Shown here: positions 32,781-41,591 of the stretch, piece after piece | Layout: every line of letters starts with the position of its first letter | How positions within the stretch are numbered: position 1 is the first letter of the stretch | DNA from: Hoeflea_A sp965216535 | GTDB taxonomy: Bacteria; Pseudomonadota; Alphaproteobacteria; Rhizobiales; Rhizobiaceae | Direction of reading: 5' to 3' | DNA length: 64,000 bases | Assembly (NCBI GenBank): GCA_965216535.1 | Contig: OZ244175.1 | Span: 5,704,001 to 5,768,000, forward strand | Made by a program: the position numbers and the translations under genes | Notes under the pieces: model-generated | Told to the model about the DNA's origin: nothing | Database searches by the model: none | What the model saw: only the letters and a program-made list of their open reading frames with translations

Positions 32781-34043
32781 ATGCGCCACGAGCAACTGCA
32801 AAATCAGCACATTGGTGTCTCGATCATCGGCGCCGGAGAACGTGGCGTCTATTTCATCGGCTCACGCATGGCCGAGATCGCCGCCGAAACGGGATTTCGT
32901 ATCGTTGGAGTGTTTGATGCCCTCCCCCAACGGGCAGAATATGCAGCCAGGCATTTGAGCGACATTTACAGCCGTGTCGGCCTCGCGCACGACGTTCGGG
33001 TGTTTGACGATCTGCCAGCCGCGACCGAAGATCCGGCTGTCGATCTGGTTCTGGTCACCACGCACACCAATGCCCACCGTGAACCGCTTGAGGCAGCGCT
33101 AGGCGCGGGCAAGAAAGTCTATCTGGACAAGCCGATCTCCGTCACGTTGGCGGATGCCGAAGCAATCGCAACGGCCGAGGAACAAAGTGGCACGCCAGTG
33201 CTCATGGGCTTCACCCGTCGCTACGAGCGACCGTGGATCGAGGCTATCCGGCTTGCCGCCGATGGCGCTATCGGCGACCCGCAGATGATCCTGCTGCGTT
33301 CGGTCATTCCCTATACCCGCTACCTGCAACTCTGGCATCGAAAGAGTGCTCTCTCGGGTGGCGCTCTGAATGACAAATGCTCTCACCATTTCGATGTGCT
33401 CAACTGGATTGCCGGAGCACGGCCCGTTTCGGTCAGTGCCATCGGCGGACGCTCCGGTGTTTTCAAACCCGACCCGAATGCGCCCGAACGCTGCGGCGAA
33501 TGTGAGCGCGACTGCCCCTACCGGCGTCACGAAACGCTGGTCGATCGGTTCGAAGGTGTCGGTCATGCTGCCAACCCGAGCTGGAGCCACGCGATCCGCG
33601 TCGAGGATCGCAACGACACCTGCGTCTACCTGCCGGGCGCCGACATTGACGACCATGCCATCGTGACCGTGCGCTACGAAAACGGAATGTCCGCCTGCCT
33701 GTTCTTCACCATTTTCGGCCCATGGGCAGAAGATCAGGAAACGCTGGAGATTGTCGGTTCGACCGGCAGACTGCGCATGGAACGCCATTCCGGCAGAATC
33801 GACCTGGTGGCAGACCATGGGCACAAGCACGAGACAATCACCTTCAACGATCCCGACCGATCTTCGACCCATTTCGGCGCCGATCTGGAGCTGGTGCGCA
33901 CCATGCGCCGCTTCTGCGCCGGGGAGATCCCGCCCGTCGGCGTCATGGAAGGCCTCGCCTCGTTGCAACTGGTGCTTGCCGCCAGCCAGTCATTGCGCAA
34001 TGGCGGAGCCCCGGTCGATCCTTCCTGTCTGGAGGCGTCCTGA
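32781..34043 (+). CDS. Gfo/Idh/MocA-family NAD(P)-dependent oxidoreductase
   Basis: A 420-residue sugar or inositol-type dehydrogenase. The N-terminal Rossmann fold shows GVSIIGAGERGVYF, and the catalytic-site Lys of the family is in KVYLDKPIS. A middle insertion has C-x2-C-x3-C-P-Y (RCGECERDCPYRRH), seen in some family members, which may bind metal. The C-terminal substrate domain follows. It is the first gene of an operon with a PHP-like protein, an ABC importer and a sulfatase, and overlaps the next gene by one base (TGATG). It likely oxidises the imported sugar or a derivative. Confidence 0.9.
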   Translation: MRHEQLQNQHIGVSIIGAGERGVYFIGSRMAEIAAETGFRIVGVFDALPQRAEYAARHLSDIYSRVGLAHDVRVFDDLPAATEDPAVDLVLVTTHTNAHREPLEAALGAGKKVYLDKPISVTLADAEAIATAEEQSGTPVLMGFTRRYERPWIEAIRLAADGAIGDPQMILLRSVIPYTRYLQLWHRKSALSGGALNDKCSHHFDVLNWIAGARPVSVSAIGGRSGVFKPDPNAPERCGECERDCPYRRHETLVDRFEGVGHAANPSWSHAIRVEDRNDTCVYLPGADIDDHAIVTVRYENGMSACLFFTIFGPWAEDQETLEIVGSTGRLRMERHSGRIDLVADHGHKHETITFNDPDRSSTHFGADLELVRTMRRFCAGEIPPVGVMEGLASLQLVLAASQSLRNGGAPVDPSCLEAS

Positions 34044-35602
34044 TGCCGGTGCGTTTGCCAGAGCGCCTGACGCCGCTAGCCGCATCGCTGGGCCTGCAGC
34101 CGCTGTTCGGCGACATCCACAATCATTGCGCCCTCTCCTATGGTCACGGCCGGCTGGAAAACGCTCTCGAACGGGCGTCGCTGCAGCTCGATTTCGTCTC
34201 TGTCACTGGCCATGCAGACTGGCCCGACATGCCGACCGACGTCCCGGAAGTCGCTCATATCGTGGATTTCCATACCAAGGGCTTTGCAAAGCTGCGGCAG
34301 AGCTGGACAGCGCACTTCAACACGTTGAGACGCTTTGAAAGGGCCGGCAGTTTCAGCGTTTTTCCTGGCTATGAAATTCACTCCAGTGCTCATGGCGACT
34401 ACACGGTTGTTTTCGCCGACCTGGATGCGGCACCGCTGCAGATCGCTGCAAGCCCGGGTGACCTCAAGCAAGCCCTCGCCTCCCTGGGCGACCGGGCTTT
34501 CGCGTTTCCGCATCACATCGGATATCGCAGCGGCGCGCGCGGCATCAACTGGGAGACGTTCGACGAGGCGCTGTCGCCCTTCGTCGAAATATTCTCCATG
34601 CATGGCTGCGCGACAACATCAGAAAACGACCGTTCCTACCTGCACTCGATGGGACCGATCGACGGATATTCGACGATGGCGTGGGGCCTGTCACAGGGTC
34701 ATGTCTTCGGCATCGTCGGCAACACCGACCATCATTCCGCTTTTCCCGGATCCTGGGGGCACGGCCGCACCGGTGTTTATGCCGAGGGGCAGGATCGCGA
34801 TGCGATCTGGGACGCCATGCGACAGCGCAGGACAAATGCGCTGACCGGCGACAACACGCATCTGATTGCGGCGATCGATGGAACCGTTCAAGGCGGCATT
34901 GTTGAGCCATCCGCCGATGCAACACTCAAGCTCGAGGCCGTTGCCGGTGGATTTATCGACGCAATCGATGTGGTCCGCAATGGCAGGCTCTTCGCCCGAG
35001 TCTCGCCTGACCTGACCCCCTCGGAGATTGAAACTCGGTCGGACGGCCGAATGGAAACTGTTCTGCAGCTCGATTTCGGTTGGGGCGCGCGCGGCAAATC
35101 GCATGATTGGACGGGAGAAATACGGGTCGAGGGTGGCGACATACTGGCGGCTGAACCCCGGTTTCGCGGATCGGAAATCGTCTCGCCGCTGGAGGGAGAA
35201 GACAACGGTCATGGTCTTCCAAACCTTGACTGGTCCGATGGGCGGGTGTCGTTCTCGTTCACTGCCGAGGCCAATCCGAACAACGTGACACCGGCGACAC
35301 AAGGTCTGGCGATGCGGATCGCGGTTCAGTCGGATGCAGTTATACATGCGAACTTGTGCGGCCAATCGGTGTCGATCCCGGTCGCCCGACTGTTCGAAGG
35401 CTCGGTATCCGGCAATCTCGGCCCGATCGATTCACCAGCCTACCAGTTCCACCAACTTCCTCTTGCGCGGCAGTGGCAATGGCAAGGCGACATTGCGCTC
35501 GGCGCGCTGACAGCAGGCGACAACATTCATGTGAGGCTGCGTCAGGCCAGTGGCCAGATGGCGTGGGCATCACCGATTTTTTGCAGGAGCGGAAGCACCT
35601 GA
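34043..35602 (+). CDS. PHP-like putative metallohydrolase of unknown function
   Basis: A 519-residue protein whose first half looks like a PHP-type metal-dependent hydrolase. Candidate metal ligands are in GDIHNHC near the N terminus, GHADWPD, HHIGYRSG, and GNTDHHSAFPG near residue 235. The second half is beta-rich and may bind a substrate. I cannot name a characterised relative; a DUF3604-like relationship is possible. The start at 34043 overlaps the upstream stop. Its place between a sugar dehydrogenase and a sugar importer suggests hydrolysis of a sugar ester or similar. The adjacent SBP start is 68 bases on. Confidence 0.65.
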   Translation: MPVRLPERLTPLAASLGLQPLFGDIHNHCALSYGHGRLENALERASLQLDFVSVTGHADWPDMPTDVPEVAHIVDFHTKGFAKLRQSWTAHFNTLRRFERAGSFSVFPGYEIHSSAHGDYTVVFADLDAAPLQIAASPGDLKQALASLGDRAFAFPHHIGYRSGARGINWETFDEALSPFVEIFSMHGCATTSENDRSYLHSMGPIDGYSTMAWGLSQGHVFGIVGNTDHHSAFPGSWGHGRTGVYAEGQDRDAIWDAMRQRRTNALTGDNTHLIAAIDGTVQGGIVEPSADATLKLEAVAGGFIDAIDVVRNGRLFARVSPDLTPSEIETRSDGRMETVLQLDFGWGARGKSHDWTGEIRVEGGDILAAEPRFRGSEIVSPLEGEDNGHGLPNLDWSDGRVSFSFTAEANPNNVTPATQGLAMRIAVQSDAVIHANLCGQSVSIPVARLFEGSVSGNLGPIDSPAYQFHQLPLARQWQWQGDIALGALTAGDNIHVRLRQASGQMAWASPIFCRSGST

Positions 35603-35670
35603 ACGCAATACGCCGCGCACACAGGCGCGACGTGGCAAGGGCTTTGGACAAGCCAAAGGGAGAAAAGGAA

Positions 35671-36933
35671 ATGAAGCAACTCAGCAAGTATGCATTGGCT
35701 CTCGTCGGTTCGACGTTGATGTCGTTTTCCGTCCAGGCGGCGGATCTGACCATCGTGCACGGTTCCGTCGGGCGCGATCAGGAAATCCTGCGCAAACAGC
35801 TCGACAAGTTCGAGGCTGAAAGCGGACACACGGTCACAATTGTTTCGATGCCGGAAAGCACGACCGACCAGTTTGGCCAATACCGCCTCTGGCTTGCCGC
35901 GCAATCGAGTGACATCGACGTGTACAGGCTTGACGTGATCTGGGCGCCGCAATTGGCTTCGCACTTCATCGACCTCAACCCGCATGTGGCCGATATCGTC
36001 GATGACTTCATTCCTGCGGCAATCGAAAGCCAGACCGTCGACGGCAAACTTGTCGCGCTGCCGATGTTCCTCGGCGCACCGGCGCTCTACTATCGCAAAG
36101 ACCTTCTGGAAAAACACGGCGAGGCCGTGCCGACCACCTGGTCGGGCCTGACCGAGACGGCAAAACGCATCATGGATGCCGAGCGCGGGGCCGGCAATTC
36201 CGACATGTACGGGTTCGTGTTCCAGGGAGCTGCCTACGAAGGCCTGACCTGCAACGCGCAAGAATGGATCCATTCGATGGGTGGTGGAAGGATCGTCGAA
36301 CTGGACGGTTCGATCAAGATCAACAATCCGAAGGCCGCCGAGGCTCTGGAACTGGTCTCCAGCTGGGTTGGCGGCATCGCTCCCGAGGGCGTTCTGAACT
36401 ACAAGGAAGAGGATGCGCGTGGCGTGTTCCAGTCCGGCAACTCGGTGTTCATGCGCAACTGGAACTATGCGTACGCCCTGGCCGCCGGCGACGACAGCCC
36501 GGTCAAAGGCAAATTCGGAGTAGCAATCCTGCCGGCAGGTCCCGACGGTCAAAGCACGGCCACGCTGGGCGGCTGGCACCTCGGCGTGACCAAGTATTCC
36601 AACAACCAGGAGGAAGCCATCGAACTGGTGCGTTTCCTCAACAACTACGACAACCAGAAGGAACGGGCGATCGTCACCTCCCGGCCGCCGACCGTAAGTG
36701 CGGTTTATGCGGACCCGGACGTTGCCGAAAAGCAGGAGTTCATCCCGCTGTGGAAGCCGGTTGTGGACAATGCCCTGCCCCGTCCGTCAGCAGCGACGCT
36801 GCGGAAATACAATGAAGTTTCCGCCGCCTTCTGGACTGCCGTGCACAACACCATGTCCGGTGATGGTTCGGCCCAGGAAAACCTGGCGGAACTCGAAAGC
36901 GAACTAAAACGCCTGCGCGGACCGCGCTGGTAA
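35671..36933 (+). CDS. ABC transporter extracellular sugar-binding protein (family 1)
   Basis: A periplasmic binding protein of the carbohydrate uptake family 1 (MalE/UgpB-like), 420 residues. A clear Sec signal peptide with a core around YALALVGSTLMSFSVQA ends near AADLT. The mature protein has typical segments such as the DVYRLDVIWAPQLASHFIDL region and a GGWHLGVTKYSNNQEEAIELV stretch. AAAGGGAG/AAAGGA precedes the ATG at 35671. A strong hairpin follows the stop (36941-36973), probably raising the amount of this protein relative to the permeases. The sugar is unknown; the sulfatase in the operon suggests a sulfated one. Confidence 0.9.
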   Translation: MKQLSKYALALVGSTLMSFSVQAADLTIVHGSVGRDQEILRKQLDKFEAESGHTVTIVSMPESTTDQFGQYRLWLAAQSSDIDVYRLDVIWAPQLASHFIDLNPHVADIVDDFIPAAIESQTVDGKLVALPMFLGAPALYYRKDLLEKHGEAVPTTWSGLTETAKRIMDAERGAGNSDMYGFVFQGAAYEGLTCNAQEWIHSMGGGRIVELDGSIKINNPKAAEALELVSSWVGGIAPEGVLNYKEEDARGVFQSGNSVFMRNWNYAYALAAGDDSPVKGKFGVAILPAGPDGQSTATLGGWHLGVTKYSNNQEEAIELVRFLNNYDNQKERAIVTSRPPTVSAVYADPDVAEKQEFIPLWKPVVDNALPRPSAATLRKYNEVSAAFWTAVHNTMSGDGSAQENLAELESELKRLRGPRW

Positions 36934-36940
36934 TTCGATG

Positions 36941-36973
36941 CAGCCAGCCCCGGCATCTTGCCGGGGCTGGCTG
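36941..36973 (+). terminator. Intercistronic stem-loop after the sugar-binding-protein gene
   Basis: A perfect 14-base stem, CAGCCAGCCCCGGC, with an ATCTT loop and no following T-run. It lies between the binding-protein and permease genes, where such hairpins usually protect the upstream mRNA and reduce downstream expression. Full termination is unlikely. Confidence 0.75.
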
Positions 36974-36993
36974 AACCCTGCAAACTGTTGTCA

Positions 36994-37941
36994 ATGAGCC
37001 GGTCCGTGCACCGATCCCGCCTATCGCAATCGCGAATTCGTTCAGCCTGGATGTTCCTGGCGCCGATGCTGATCGTGCTGTTTGTCGTGGCTGCCTGGCC
37101 GCTCGGACGAACGATATGGTTCAGTTTCACTGACGCATCGCTCGACCTAATGTCGGAAGCGCGCTGGGTCGGCTTCCGCAATTATCTCGAATATGTCGAC
37201 TTCGGCGATGGCGAGGGTCAGTATTACGGCCTCTTGGCCGATGCACGATGGTGGCGTTCGGTCTGGAACACCATCCTGTTCTCCGTCGTTTCCGTCAGCT
37301 TCGAAACAGTGTTCGGCCTGATCATCGCACTGGTGCTCAACCAGACCTTCAAGGGTCGTGGGTTGCTGCGCGCGGCGGTTCTCATTCCCTGGGCCATCCC
37401 CACGATCGTATCGGCCCGGATGTGGGCCTGGATGATGCATGACCAGTTCGGGATCCTCAACGACATGTTCCTGAGCATTGGTCTGATATCCAAACCGATC
37501 GCCTGGACCGCTAATCCGGATACCGCGATGATCGCCATCCTGATCGTCGATATCTGGAAAACCACGCCTTTCATGGCGCTGCTGATCCTGGCCGGGCTGC
37601 AAATGGTGCCGCAGGACATCTATGAAGCCGCACGCCTCGACGGCGTTCCGGCCTGGCGCGTGTTTCGGCGGGTGACGCTGCCGCTCATCATGCCGGCAAT
37701 CCTGGTGGCCGTCGTCTTCAGGGCGCTCGACGCGTTGCGCGTCTTCGACATCGTCTATGTGCTGACGCCCAACACCGACGCGACGCGGACCATGTCCGTC
37801 TACGCGCGTGAAAACCTGTTCGACTACGACCAGTTTGCCTATGGGTCGGCTGCCTCCACGCTGCTGTTTCTGGTCATTGCCGCCATCACGATCACGTTCA
37901 TCATTGCCACACGCATGGATCTCGAAGGAGACCGGTCGTGA
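36994..37941 (+). CDS. ABC sugar transporter permease, MalF/UgpA type
   Basis: An inner-membrane permease of 315 residues with about six membrane segments, the first near residues 15-40. The EAA loop that docks the ATPase reads EAARLDGVPAWRVFRRVTLP. The start at 36994 lacks a strong Shine-Dalgarno; a longer frame from 36958 would run through the hairpin loop and is unlikely. The gene overlaps the next permease gene by four bases (GTGA). It pairs with that gene and the downstream ATPase to form a carbohydrate importer. Confidence 0.9.
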   Translation: MSRSVHRSRLSQSRIRSAWMFLAPMLIVLFVVAAWPLGRTIWFSFTDASLDLMSEARWVGFRNYLEYVDFGDGEGQYYGLLADARWWRSVWNTILFSVVSVSFETVFGLIIALVLNQTFKGRGLLRAAVLIPWAIPTIVSARMWAWMMHDQFGILNDMFLSIGLISKPIAWTANPDTAMIAILIVDIWKTTPFMALLILAGLQMVPQDIYEAARLDGVPAWRVFRRVTLPLIMPAILVAVVFRALDALRVFDIVYVLTPNTDATRTMSVYARENLFDYDQFAYGSAASTLLFLVIAAITITFIIATRMDLEGDRS

Positions 37942-38768
37942 CGGCAATGGACTTCAAACGCATCGGCTTCTACGCCCTCGTCGTGGTCATCGCCCTGCAG
38001 GCGGTGTTTCCCTTTTATTATGCCATTCTGACGTCGCTGGAGGACGGGCAGGCGCTGTTCGAGGTGAACTATCTGCCGGCGGAGCTGAATTTCACCAACT
38101 ACGAGGCGATGCTGACGCAAGGTGTGTTCGGCAAGCAGATCCTCAATTCGGTCTTCGTTGCCACGGTGGTGGTCATCCTCTCCCTGTCGCTTGCGGTGAC
38201 GGCGGCCTTTGCCCTGTCGCGGATCCATTTCAGGGGCCGCTCCCTGCTTCTCCTGACCATCCTGTCGGTTTCAATGTTCCCGCAGATTGCCGTGCTGTCC
38301 GGCCTGTTCGAAGTGATCCGGACCTTCCGCCTGTTTAATTCCCTGTGGTCGCTGGTCTTCTCCTACATGATCTTCACCTTGCCGTTCACGGTCTGGGTCC
38401 TGACGACCTTCATGCGTCACCTGCCGTTGGAGATCGAGGAAGCAGCGATCATGGATGGCGCCTCATCGCTGACGATTGTGCGCCGGGTCTTTCTGCCGCT
38501 CATGTGGCCAGCCATGGTGACAACCGGCCTGCTCGCCTTCATCCACGCCTGGAACGAATTTCTGTTCGCGTTGACCTTCCTGTCGACCGACAGTCAACGC
38601 ACGGTGCCGGTTGCCATCGCGTTGATCTCCGGCCGCAGTGAGTTCGAAATCCCCTGGGGCAACATCATGGCGGCGTCGGTCATCGTCACACTGCCGCTGG
38701 TGGCCCTGGTCCTGATTTTTCAACGCAAGATCATATCCGGCCTGACGGCCGGCGCCGTGAAAGGGTAG
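37938..38768 (+). CDS. ABC sugar transporter permease, MalG/UgpE type
   Basis: The second permease of the importer, 276 residues with about six membrane segments. The EAA loop is EEAAIMDGASSLTIVRRVFLP and the family-typical HAWNEFLFALTF follows in a late helix. It begins at a GTG overlapping the previous stop. The ATPase gene begins 3 bases after its stop, so the operon is tight here. Confidence 0.9.
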   Translation: MTAMDFKRIGFYALVVVIALQAVFPFYYAILTSLEDGQALFEVNYLPAELNFTNYEAMLTQGVFGKQILNSVFVATVVVILSLSLAVTAAFALSRIHFRGRSLLLLTILSVSMFPQIAVLSGLFEVIRTFRLFNSLWSLVFSYMIFTLPFTVWVLTTFMRHLPLEIEEAAIMDGASSLTIVRRVFLPLMWPAMVTTGLLAFIHAWNEFLFALTFLSTDSQRTVPVAIALISGRSEFEIPWGNIMAASVIVTLPLVALVLIFQRKIISGLTAGAVKG

Positions 38769-38771
38769 TGC

Positions 38772-39779
38772 ATGGCATCCGTCGCGATGAAATCGGTGTG
38801 CAAATCGTTCGGCTCGGTCGAAGTACTGCACAATGTCGACCTGGAGCTGAACAAGGGCGAGTTGGTGGTGTTCGTCGGACCATCCGGTTGCGGAAAATCG
38901 ACGCTTTTGCGGCTGATCGCCGGCCTCGAGGACATCACCTCGGGCGATCTCTTTATCGACGACGAACGCGTCAACGATGTGCTACCGGCCAAGCGCGGCA
39001 TCTCCATGGTATTCCAGTCTTACGCCCTTTATCCGCATATGAGCGTGTTCGAAAACATGGCCTTCGGTCTCGAACAGGCAAAACTGGATCGCGGCGAGAT
39101 CGAGCAAAGGGTCAAGGACGCCGCCGACATGCTGCAGATCAGCGAGTATCTCGAACGCAAGCCCAAACAGCTTTCCGGCGGGCAGCGGCAGCGCGTGGCC
39201 ATCGGTCGGGCCATCACCCGAAAGCCGCGCGTTTTCCTGTTCGACGAGCCGCTGTCCAATCTCGATGCGGCACTGCGCGTGGATACGCGGATCGAGCTGG
39301 CGCGCCTGCACAAGCGGCTGGCCGGTACCACCATGATTTATGTCACCCATGATCAGGTCGAAGCGATGACCCTGGCCGACCGTATCGTTGTCCTCAACAA
39401 CGGATGTGTCGAGCAAGTTGGCGCCCCGATGGAGCTCTATCGCAATCCGGCGACGCGTTTCGTCGCGAGCTTTATCGGCTCGCCGCGCATGAACATCATC
39501 GAAGGCGATATCGCCAGCGCTCGTGGAGCCCATGCCTATGGCATACGGCCGGAACACATCACGATCTCCCGCGACGAGGGCCGGTGGTCGGGATCCGTGA
39601 TCTTGTCTGAAGAACTGGGTAGCGACACCTACACCCACGTGGAAACGAAAGAGGCTGGAGTCGTCAATGCCAGAGCGGTCGGAGCACTTGAATACGTAGC
39701 CGGGGAAACCGTCTATCTGACACCCGACGACAATGCCGTGCATCTTTTCGACGAACGCGGACACGCGCAACCGAACTGA
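38772..39779 (+). CDS. ABC sugar transporter ATPase, MalK/UgpC type
   Basis: A cytoplasmic ATPase of 335 residues that powers the importer. Walker A is GPSGCGKST (about residues 37-45), the signature is LSGGQRQRVAIGRA, Walker B is VFLFDEPLSNLDA, and the switch His is in VTHDQ. A C-terminal TOBE-like regulatory region (about residues 235-335) is typical of MalK/UgpC proteins. It is intact and of normal length for this subfamily, though slightly short. The sulfatase gene follows within 25 bases. Confidence 0.95.
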   Translation: MASVAMKSVCKSFGSVEVLHNVDLELNKGELVVFVGPSGCGKSTLLRLIAGLEDITSGDLFIDDERVNDVLPAKRGISMVFQSYALYPHMSVFENMAFGLEQAKLDRGEIEQRVKDAADMLQISEYLERKPKQLSGGQRQRVAIGRAITRKPRVFLFDEPLSNLDAALRVDTRIELARLHKRLAGTTMIYVTHDQVEAMTLADRIVVLNNGCVEQVGAPMELYRNPATRFVASFIGSPRMNIIEGDIASARGAHAYGIRPEHITISRDEGRWSGSVILSEELGSDTYTHVETKEAGVVNARAVGALEYVAGETVYLTPDDNAVHLFDERGHAQPN

Positions 39780-39803
39780 GCCCCGACAGAGCGAGGTCTT
39801 GTG

Positions 39804-41207
39804 ATGCCGAATATCCTGCTCCTGATCGCCGACGATCTTGGACGCATGACCGGTTGTTACGGCGAGAATGCCATTTCAACGCCGAACATCGACCGTCTTG
39901 CGGGCGAAGGCACTCGTTTCGACATGGCCTTCACGTCAACCGCCTCGTGCTCGGCCAGCCGTTCGGTCATTTATACCGGCCTGCACACGCACGAGACCGG
40001 TCAGTACGGGCTGCACCACGACTATCATCATTTCATGACGTTCAGCCACGTTGAGACAGCACCGGCCCTGTTCAACAGCGCCGACCATCTCACCGGCATC
40101 ATCGGCAAGGTTCATGTAGGGCCGCCGGACGTCTATCCCTGGGCCGTTCGCGAACACAGCATGTCACGCGATGTCGCCTGGGTGGCGGAACGAGCCGCGG
40201 CGTTTCTGCGCCAGGCCAACGATGATAACCGTGCGTTTTTCCTGACTGTCGGCTTCGTCGATCCACATCGCGACATGACCCGGTCCGGTTTCGGCAACAA
40301 GGGCGATTATCCCGGCATCGAAGACCGGGTCTTCGCACCGGGAGAAGTCACAATACCCGATTTCCTCCCTGACCTGCCGGAGGTTCGGGAGGAGCTGGCC
40401 GAGTACTATCGCTCGGTCCACCGGCTCGATCAGGGCGTAGGTCTGGTTCTCTCAGCGCTCGAAGAATCCGGGCTGGCCGACGACACTCTGGTCTGCTTTT
40501 TGTCCGACAACGGCGCGCCTTTCTTAAACTCCAAGACGACACTCTACGACGCGGGCGTGCACCTGCCGTTTATCATGCGCAGACCGGGCGGTGATACAGG
40601 TATCGCCAACCCGAACCTGGTTTCGTTCGTCGATATTCTGCCAACATTCCTCGACTGGGCCGGCATCGATCGACCTGCCGGCGCTCGCCGCGGCCGCTCA
40701 CTGTTGCCCATTCTTTCGGAGACCGAATTGCTGCCCGAATGGCAACGCGTTTTCGGCTCTCATACATTCCACGAACTGACCAATTTCTGGCCGACTCGGT
40801 TTCTGCGCACGCCACGCTACAAATATCACCGCAACGTCGCCTGGCAGCTCGATTTTCCATTCGCCGGTGATCTCTACGGATCATTGTCGTGGCAGGGGAT
40901 CCGCAATCATGAGCCGGTCAAGATAGGCGAGCGGACGCTGAAGGACTATGTCCGCCGTCCGCCCGAAGAGCTCTACGACCTCGACACCGACCCGCGCGAA
41001 GTCAGAAATCTTGCCAATGATCCGGCTCACGCCGCGCTTCTATCTGAATTCAGAGACGCAATGGAGACGTGGCAGCGGCAAACGGACGATCCGTTCCTCT
41101 ACCGGGATGGAGTATCCGTGCGTTCAGTCCAACACCATCTGGATGCCGGCCTGGTCCTGCCGGACCGGTTTGATTTCGACCCCGACAATCCGGGAAACAT
41201 CGATTAG
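39804..41207 (+). CDS. Type I sulfatase of the sugar operon
   Basis: An alkaline-phosphatase-superfamily sulfatase, 467 residues. The formylglycine site is Cys49 in CSASR, an accepted variant of C-x-(P/A)-x-R that must be matured by a formylglycine-generating enzyme; none is encoded in the window. Asp10/Asp11 (LLIADD) and FLSDNGAPF supply calcium ligands. No signal peptide is seen, so it acts in the cytoplasm after uptake. The start may be the GTG at 39801 or the ATG at 39804. As the last gene of the operon it probably removes sulfate from the imported sugar. The substrate is unknown. Confidence 0.9.
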   Translation: MPNILLLIADDLGRMTGCYGENAISTPNIDRLAGEGTRFDMAFTSTASCSASRSVIYTGLHTHETGQYGLHHDYHHFMTFSHVETAPALFNSADHLTGIIGKVHVGPPDVYPWAVREHSMSRDVAWVAERAAAFLRQANDDNRAFFLTVGFVDPHRDMTRSGFGNKGDYPGIEDRVFAPGEVTIPDFLPDLPEVREELAEYYRSVHRLDQGVGLVLSALEESGLADDTLVCFLSDNGAPFLNSKTTLYDAGVHLPFIMRRPGGDTGIANPNLVSFVDILPTFLDWAGIDRPAGARRGRSLLPILSETELLPEWQRVFGSHTFHELTNFWPTRFLRTPRYKYHRNVAWQLDFPFAGDLYGSLSWQGIRNHEPVKIGERTLKDYVRRPPEELYDLDTDPREVRNLANDPAHAALLSEFRDAMETWQRQTDDPFLYRDGVSVRSVQHHLDAGLVLPDRFDFDPDNPGNID

Positions 41208-41228
41208 AGCATGGTGTCGCCAAGGGCG

Positions 41229-41591
41229 TCAGCTGCCCCGATAGGTCGAGTAGCCATAGGGCGAAATCAGCAGCGGCACATGATAATGGGCACCGGCGTC
41301 TGAGATGCCGAACCGGATCGGGATCACATCGAGAAATGGCGGCTCCGTCAACGGAGCACCGCTGGCGCGCAGATAGTCTCCGGCATGGAAGACCAGTTCA
41401 AACTCGCCGGTCCGCATTTCCTCTCCGCTCAACAGTAGCGAGTCGACCCGGCCGTCATCATTGGTGACCACCGACTTGACGATGCGTCGGCCATCCCCTT
41501 CAAGCGCGATCAGATCGATAGCCAGCCCTTCGGCCGGCCGGCCTGTCGCGGTATCGAGGACGTGTGTTGTCAGGCGTCCGGTCTCAGCCAT
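41229..41591 (-). CDS. uraH: 5-Hydroxyisourate hydrolase (transthyretin-like)
   Basis: Hydrolyses 5-hydroxyisourate to OHCU in urate breakdown. The 120-residue product has the family's N-terminal LTTHVLDTATGRPA, a central PFLDVIPIRFGI, HYHVPLLISPYGYSTYRGS and the hallmark C-terminal YRGS. The start at 41591 has a GGAG Shine-Dalgarno and overlaps the end of the permease gene. It is the last gene of the puuE-uraD-allA-permease-uraH series. The gene lies convergent with the sulfatase gene. This is a confident identification. Confidence 0.95.
   Translation of the reverse strand: MAETGRLTTHVLDTATGRPAEGLAIDLIALEGDGRRIVKSVVTNDDGRVDSLLLSGEEMRTGEFELVFHAGDYLRASGAPLTEPPFLDVIPIRFGISDAGAHYHVPLLISPYGYSTYRGS

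Noticed and set aside
30642..41207. Sugar/sulfatase module as a mobile element
   Set aside because: No integrase, transposase, tRNA or flanking repeat is visible at either boundary; only the position inside the purine genes suggests insertion.
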